NCBI GenBank assembly: GCA_021787035.1
Contig: JAJYMM010000165.1
Span: forward strand, 1-42,056
Source: Actinomycetes bacterium
GTDB taxonomy: Bacteria > Actinomycetota > Acidimicrobiia > Acidimicrobiales > Palsa-688
Direction: 5' to 3'
DNA length: 42,056 bases
Position numbers and translations under genes: made by a program. Under the pieces are notes generated by a model that was given only the letters and a program-made list of their open reading frames with translations, was not told the origin of the DNA and searched no databases. Positions 37,260-42,056 of this stretch are shown here, piece by piece. Positions within the stretch are counted from its first letter, which is position 1. Each line of letters begins with the position of its first letter.

Positions 37260-38821
37260 GCCGCCAGGCAGGAGGAACAGGCGCCGAGGTGAGCGTCTTG
37301 TACCCTGGCGCCCGAGGAGATGGCCCGAGCATGCCTGCGACGGCGCAGCAGCCGGACCACTTTCGCGACCTGCACCTCGACCAGGTAGTGAAGACCGCCC
37401 TCGCGGGGCGCGAAGAATACGACCTGGCCCCCTTCTTCTACTCCCCCCTCCAAGACGAGACCGCGGTGCGCTACCGCCAGGAGGTCTGCCGCGACCTGGA
37501 ACGGCGCGAGGTTGCCGACGTCGTGAGCGCCTTCGCCAAGGCGATGCGCCAGGCGCGTGTGTTCCTCCGGGGGATGGCACAGGTGGGGGCCAAGCCGTTC
37601 AAGGAGGGCTGGTTCCTCGACGCTGCGGAGACCTATTGCGCCGCCGTCACCCGCCTTCACGAAGGCCTCGTGAGGGCGGAACCGTCCTCAGGCGCGCTCG
37701 CCGCACTTCGCGACCACCTCTTCGCGTACCGGAACTCGAGCCAGTTCCAGTCCCTTGCCTCCGAGGCGAGGGCCCTCCGCCAACAACTCGCCAATGTCCA
37801 GTACTCCGTGCTCCTGCACGGCAACCGCGTGACAGTCGGCCGCTACGAGGCCGAGGAGGACCTCACCGCTCTGGTCGAAGGGGCATTTGCCAAGTGGCGC
37901 ACAGGTCAGGCTACGGACTTCCGGACCAACCTCCCCGAGCGGCGCGACGCCAACCGCGTACAAGCCGAGATATTGCAACGGGTTGCCATGCTCTACCCAG
38001 AGCTCTTTTCGCGCCTAGAGACTTATTACGAGCGCCGGCACGGCTTCATGAACCCGACAGTCACTATCTTCGACCGTGACGTACAGTTTTACCTGGCATA
38101 CCTAGGTGTCGTGTACCGCTTACGCGCCACGGGTACCGCATTTTGCTACCCCGAAGTGACCGGGACTTCAAAGGAGGTCCACGTTTCGGGTGGCAGCGAC
38201 ATCGCACTAGCCTTGGCGCTCGCCCGCTACGGCGGCACCTCCCAGGCCAACGACATAGAGCTCTCTGACCCTGAGCGCATAATGGTTGTCACGGGGCCCA
38301 ACCAAGGCGGCAAGACCACCTTCGCTCGCATGTTTGGCCAGCTGCACTACCTGGCCGGTCTCGGCCTCCCCGTCCCAGCGGTTGAGGCCAGGCTCTTTCT
38401 CCCCGACCGGGTCTTCACGCACTTCGAACGCGAAGAGCGCCTCGACAATTTGCAGGGAAAGCTGAACGACGAGCTCGAGCGAGTGCGCTACATCCTCGGA
38501 CACGCCACGGCTAGGAGCGCCATAGTCATGAACGAGAGCTTCAGCTCGACCTCGCTCGCGGACTCGCGCTTCATAGGGGCAAAGGTCCTCGAGCAAGTGA
38601 GCGAGCTCGGGGCGCTCTGCGTGTACGTGACCTTCGTGGACGAGCTCGCATCGCTCAATGAGGCCACCGTAAGCGCCGTCGCCGAAGTGTCGGCCGATGA
38701 CCCCGACGTGCGTACCTATAAGGTGGCCCGGAGACCCGCGGACGGCCGCGCCTATGCCATGGCGCTTGCCCGCAAATACGGGCTAACTTACGCGGACCTG
38801 CGCGAAAGGGTAGCCACGTGA
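37256..38821 (+). CDS. MutS-related ATPase, subfamily A, copy 2
   Basis: A 521-residue paralogue of A1. Shared blocks include FFYSPLQDETAVRYRQEV, YPELFSRLETYYERRHGFM, AQ/VQFYLAYL and AFCYPEV. Walker A is GPNQGGKTT (347-355), the signature region is GKLNDELERV, Walker B is AIVMNESFSSTSL with Asn426-Glu427, and the H-loop position is Phe460 in YVTFVDELAS. As in A1, the H-loop His is missing, so the loss predates the duplication. The N-terminus has about 15 extra residues (SRQAGGTGAEVS) before the SVLYPG motif that matches SLLYPD of A1. It overlaps B1 and B2 by 4 bases each. Confidence 0.88.
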   Translation: MSRQAGGTGAEVSVLYPGARGDGPSMPATAQQPDHFRDLHLDQVVKTALAGREEYDLAPFFYSPLQDETAVRYRQEVCRDLERREVADVVSAFAKAMRQARVFLRGMAQVGAKPFKEGWFLDAAETYCAAVTRLHEGLVRAEPSSGALAALRDHLFAYRNSSQFQSLASEARALRQQLANVQYSVLLHGNRVTVGRYEAEEDLTALVEGAFAKWRTGQATDFRTNLPERRDANRVQAEILQRVAMLYPELFSRLETYYERRHGFMNPTVTIFDRDVQFYLAYLGVVYRLRATGTAFCYPEVTGTSKEVHVSGGSDIALALALARYGGTSQANDIELSDPERIMVVTGPNQGGKTTFARMFGQLHYLAGLGLPVPAVEARLFLPDRVFTHFEREERLDNLQGKLNDELERVRYILGHATARSAIVMNESFSSTSLADSRFIGAKVLEQVSELGALCVYVTFVDELASLNEATVSAVAEVSADDPDVRTYKVARRPADGRAYAMALARKYGLTYADLRERVAT

Positions 38822-40338
38822 GGCCAAATCTCATGCACCGATCTGCCGACTTCGACCTCGCGGCGCCACTGCCCTCCCATGCGCCGGCGCTCCTGCAGGA
38901 CCTCGGCCTTGGGATCGTCTGCAACGCCATGTCCGACGGTGAGCACCTTGTGCTCGAATCGTCCAAACGCGCGTTGCTCCTCGGGCTCACCAGCCCCGAA
39001 GAAATCTCCTACCGCCAAGCCGTCCTCAGTGACTGCCTGGCAAACGCCGCGGTAGTCCGCCACCTCTTCCGCACCTCCGTCGAAGCAATCGAAGCAGAGC
39101 GGCGCGTATGGAGCCTCTACAGTGGTGCCCCCCAGTCGGTCCTCTCGCGAGCCCTCAGTGCGGCAGACGTCCTGCTCGCCCACCTCCGAGAACTGCGCAG
39201 GACGAGCGATGAGCACGCTGCTGGCTTTTCCTCCGAAGGTTTCATGCGCTTTTTCGAGATGCTCTCCACCGAGCTCACCGACGACTACCTGGCCCAGCTC
39301 GACTCGCACCTAGAAGAGCTCCGCTTCAAAAACGGCCTCTTGTTGAGCGGGCGCCTCGGGAACGGTAATACGCCGCAGGGTTTCGGCCTCCGCCGGCCCG
39401 GGCCGAGGAGCCCGCGGCCACGCTCAGGGCCCTTCGGGCGCAGCGCGTACAGTTTCGACATCTCTGGCAAGGACGATGCCGGCTTGCGTGCCCTGGAGGA
39501 CCTCCGTGCGCGAGGGCTCAACCTGGTCGCGAATGCTCTCGCTCAGGCGGCAGAGCACGTGCGGGGCTTCTTCACCCAGCTCGCCGCCGAGCTCGCGTTC
39601 TACGTCGGCTGCCTCTCGCTCGCCGACCAGCTCTCAGCCAAAGGGGCGCCCTGGTGCTCCCCATTGCCCTTACCGGCAAGTAAGGTAGCCTTCAGCGCGG
39701 AGGGCCTCTACGACGTTGGCCTCGCGCTGCGCCAGGACCAAGAAGTGGTTGGAAACGACGTCAGTGCCGACGGAAAGCTCCTCACAATGGTGACGGGTGC
39801 CAACCAGGGCGGGAAAACGACTTTCCTGCGCAGCGCTGGCCTAGCGCAGCTGATGATGCAAGCGGGGATGTTCGTCGCGGCCAAGAGCTTCGCCGCCAAC
39901 GTTTGCCCGCGGGTCTTCACACACTTCAAGCGCGAGGAAGACCCGGCCATGAAACGCGGGAAGCTCGACGAGGAGCTCGCGCGCATGAGCACGGTGGCCA
40001 ACGAGATAACGCCGGGCTGCTTGCTCTTGTGCAACGAGAGCTTCGCCTCCACCAACGAGCGCGAGGGCTCCGAAATAGCCGGCGAGATCATCAAAGCCAT
40101 GACTGCTTCGAGTGTGCGGGTCGTGTTCGTGACCCACATGTTCGAGCTTGCGGACAAGCTCTTCGCCGAGGGGTTGCCCGAAGCCCTCTTCCTCCGGGCC
40201 GAACGGCTACCCGATGGGCGCAGGACGTTCCGCCTTGTAGAAGGCCAACCCCTGCCGACGAGCTTCGGGCAAGACTCCTACTGGCGCGTCTTCGGGCCGA
40301 TGCCGGGAGAGGCTGCACAAAAGCGCGCGCCGGCATAA
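38818..40338 (+). CDS. MutS-related ATPase, subfamily B, copy 2
   Basis: A 506-residue paralogue of B1. Walker A is GANQGGKTT (327-335), the signature region is GKLDEELARM, Walker B is LLLCNESFASTNEREGSE with Asn406-Glu407, and the H-loop is VTHMFELA with His440. The middle segment SYRQAV, then SAYSFDISGKDDAGLRALEDL matches B1. A Pro/Arg-rich loop (GLRRPGPRSPRPRSG) lies in the core region. The GTG start overlaps the A2 stop by 4 bases (GTGA). It is the last gene of the operon and converges on the HyfB-type gene with 21 bases between the stops. Confidence 0.88.
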   Translation: MRPNLMHRSADFDLAAPLPSHAPALLQDLGLGIVCNAMSDGEHLVLESSKRALLLGLTSPEEISYRQAVLSDCLANAAVVRHLFRTSVEAIEAERRVWSLYSGAPQSVLSRALSAADVLLAHLRELRRTSDEHAAGFSSEGFMRFFEMLSTELTDDYLAQLDSHLEELRFKNGLLLSGRLGNGNTPQGFGLRRPGPRSPRPRSGPFGRSAYSFDISGKDDAGLRALEDLRARGLNLVANALAQAAEHVRGFFTQLAAELAFYVGCLSLADQLSAKGAPWCSPLPLPASKVAFSAEGLYDVGLALRQDQEVVGNDVSADGKLLTMVTGANQGGKTTFLRSAGLAQLMMQAGMFVAAKSFAANVCPRVFTHFKREEDPAMKRGKLDEELARMSTVANEITPGCLLLCNESFASTNEREGSEIAGEIIKAMTASSVRVVFVTHMFELADKLFAEGLPEALFLRAERLPDGRRTFRLVEGQPLPTSFGQDSYWRVFGPMPGEAAQKRAPA

Positions 40339-40359
40339 GCGAGGTGCGAAGTGTGCCCG

Positions 40360-42056
40360 CTATCTGATCGCGGCGACCAGTGCGAGAAGAGCGACCAGCG
40401 CCAAGAACATATAGGCCACGTACGCGCTGAGGCGCCCCGACTGGAGGCGACGGGCGAGGGCCGACGCTCGCAGGGCCGCCCACCCAAGCGGGCGGTAAAT
40501 ATAAGTCTCCACCGGTTCGACGACGTCTGCAGTAGCCAAGACATGAACGTGGCCCTCGCCATCCTCGCTTTCCACTACTGCTGGCGAGACGTCGTGGCGC
40601 GTGCCTAAGACGTTGGCGAGCACATGGCGAATGGGGCCCGCGAACCCCGTCGGCGTGTACTCCGCCGGACCTTCTACCCCCACGGTGGCCGAGTGCCACG
40701 CCGGTGCCCGGCGCACACGGAGGTAGCGCCCTCGCGAGAGGCCAAGGGCGCCCGCAAAGACGCCCAAGAACATGACGGGCATTGCGACCCACAGCCACGA
40801 CGGCGAGAGGATGGAAAACCCAGGGAAGACCGGCTGGAGGACCCAGGGCGATTTGAGCGCGGCCAGTACGGAGTGCTCGGGGACGAGTGGGGAAAGACCG
40901 ATGGCGATGAAGCGGAGCTCCCAGGGCGCTATGGCACCGGTGCCGAGGCACGCGAGGCCAAGGCCCACCATCGCGACCTTCCCCAAGAGAGCAGCCTCCC
41001 CGCCGGGCTGTGGCGTTCGCTCGCTGGGCCGCCCTAACAACGAGAGCCCGAGCACCCGCACGAAGGCGAAGACTCCAAGGCCGACGGTCAGGGCGACCAG
41101 GGCGCCCGTCAGTGCGAGCCCGAGGCGGAGCGCCAAGCTGTGGAGCCGGTACTGCTGCATAAGGGCCTCCAGGATGAACCACTCCGACACGAAGCCGGCG
41201 GTCGGGGGCAGGCCGGCCAAGGAGACCGCCCCGGCCCCAAAGGTGGCCCCGCTCCAAGGCAGTTTCCGCCCAATACCGCGTACGACCTCTAAGTCGTCGG
41301 TGCCTACTGCCAAGGCGATGTTGGCGGAGGAGACAAACAGCGTCGACTTTGCGACCGCATGAGTCAGCACCTGCAAGGTAGCCGCCAGCAGCCCGACCGT
41401 CTCGACGCCACGGGAACCGGACGCCGCACCGGCCAGCCCGACGCCATAGGCAGCCATGATGAGGCCGGCGTTCTCGACGCTCGAATAGGCGATGAAACGG
41501 TTGAGCCTTCCCTGCACGCAGGCAAAGGCGACGCCGAGCAGGGCCGTGGCACCGCCGGTCACCAGCACCGATATGGCAAGCCAAACCGGAGGGCGCCCGA
41601 GTACCCCGACGAAGCGCCAGAGGCCGTAAACGCCGACGTTCGCAGCCACTCCGGCCATCGCCGCTCGCGCCGGGCCGGGTGCGGCCGGGTAACCGAGGGG
41701 TAACCACGCCTGGAAGGGCACCATCCCGAGCTTGGCGCCAAAACCAACCACGAGAAGGACCCAGGCGGCATCCTCGGCTGCACCCCTCCCAACCGAGTGC
41801 CAGCTGGCGATGGCCAGGCTGCCGCTCTTGGCCGCCAAGAGCAGGAAACCGAGCAACAGCGCCGCACCGGAGAGCTTCCCCAATGAAGCGGTGAGCCATG
41901 GAGCGCGCTGGCCAGGAAGGTACCTGGCTGCACCGGAAGTGAGCACATAAAAAGAAACGGTCAACATTTCCCAGGCGAAAAGGAAGACGAAGGCGTCGGC
42001 CGCAACGAGCACAACGGCCACCGACCCGAGGAGCAGGCAGTACCCAGGAGCGGTCG
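40360..42056 (-). CDS. Proton-channel subunit, HyfB/HycC (NuoL-like), 5' truncated by window edge
   Basis: The frame is open to the right edge; an internal GTG at 42021 is not the start, because codons before it continue the helix (GYCLLLGSVAVVLVAAD). About 565 residues are visible, with roughly 14 membrane helices. The Proton_antipo_M signature is clear: GAKLGMVPFQAWLPLGYPAAPGP, SSVENAGLIMAAYGVGLAG, AVAKSTLFVSSANIA and LPPTAGFVSEWFILEAL. The key Lys and Glu of the proton path lie in these segments. The long C-terminal part with TGFAGPIRHV and YIYRPLG is like HyfB/HycC rather than NuoL. It would pump protons as part of a group-4 hydrogenase or related complex; the other subunits lie beyond the window. 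Confidence 0.9.
   Translation of the reverse strand, partial: TAPGYCLLLGSVAVVLVAADAFVFLFAWEMLTVSFYVLTSGAARYLPGQRAPWLTASLGKLSGAALLLGFLLLAAKSGSLAIASWHSVGRGAAEDAAWVLLVVGFGAKLGMVPFQAWLPLGYPAAPGPARAAMAGVAANVGVYGLWRFVGVLGRPPVWLAISVLVTGGATALLGVAFACVQGRLNRFIAYSSVENAGLIMAAYGVGLAGAASGSRGVETVGLLAATLQVLTHAVAKSTLFVSSANIALAVGTDDLEVVRGIGRKLPWSGATFGAGAVSLAGLPPTAGFVSEWFILEALMQQYRLHSLALRLGLALTGALVALTVGLGVFAFVRVLGLSLLGRPSERTPQPGGEAALLGKVAMVGLGLACLGTGAIAPWELRFIAIGLSPLVPEHSVLAALKSPWVLQPVFPGFSILSPSWLWVAMPVMFLGVFAGALGLSRGRYLRVRRAPAWHSATVGVEGPAEYTPTGFAGPIRHVLANVLGTRHDVSPAVVESEDGEGHVHVLATADVVEPVETYIYRPLGWAALRASALARRLQSGRLSAYVAYMFLALVALLALVAAIR

Noticed and set aside
34117-40338. Ordinary MutS1/MutS2 mismatch-repair genes
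   Set aside because: All four are about 510-535 residues, lack the N-terminal mismatch-recognition domain and the C-terminal Smr domain of MutS2, and have a changed Walker B; no MutL is present.
40091-41899. A 602-codon open frame on the minus strand
   Set aside because: It overlaps the HyfB-type membrane protein in another frame and the end of MutS-like B2; it is rich in Arg and Gly with no motif.

Overview
The window is GC-rich, densely packed DNA, most likely from an actinobacterium, possibly one of the less-studied acidimicrobial-type lineages; that last placement is inference. Supporting signs are an F420/deazaflavin-type reductase, an RpiB with the mycobacterial-type GGSGxGEQ active site (Glu base in place of Cys), a stand-alone LigD polymerase domain, and frequent GTG starts with 4- or 8-base gene overlaps.

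Layout. (1) 1-10 kb, sugar and sugar-acid use: the end of a WYL regulator, then a minus-strand operon for a ribose/fructose-type ABC importer (binding protein, permease, ATPase) ending in a DUF5107-TPR protein. Divergent from it is a DgoR-like GntR regulator overlapping a galactonate dehydratase (dgoD). (2) 10-12.4 kb: LigD-type polymerase, then a TetR regulator divergent from an F420-type reductase. (3) 12.4-19 kb: a minus-strand operon of sugar-binding protein, two MalF/MalG-type permeases and LacZ beta-galactosidase, headed by a near-perfect symmetric lac-type operator. With dgoD this suggests import and hydrolysis of beta-galactosides, with galactose perhaps oxidised through galactonate. 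(4) 19-28.5 kb: Nudix hydrolase, a secreted protein, then xseB, xseA, menC, rpiB, a short-form NAD-glutamate dehydrogenase and a small unknown protein, all on the minus strand. This stretch is unusually rich in short tandem repeats with 12-, 14- and 15-bp units, two of them with strong G-quadruplex potential. (5) 28.5-32.1 kb: a frameshifted prolyl oligopeptidase and a DUF4349 membrane protein.

(6) 32.2-40.3 kb is the most unusual region: a dynamin-like GTPase followed by four MutS-related ATPases in the order A1-B1-A2-B2, every junction overlapping by four bases. A and B are two distinct subfamilies. All four carry Asn-Glu where the Walker B motif normally has Asp-Glu. The B proteins keep the Thr-His H-loop while the A proteins have Thr-Phe. 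This looks like two paired ATPases working with a membrane-remodelling-type GTPase. The operon is preceded by an 18-codon reading frame whose end can base-pair with the GTPase ribosome-binding site. (7) 40.4 kb to the end: a truncated HyfB/NuoL-type proton-channel subunit on the minus strand.

No rRNA, tRNA, CRISPR array, insertion sequence or integrase was recognised. All functional calls are from reading motifs and recalled family features; no database search was run.
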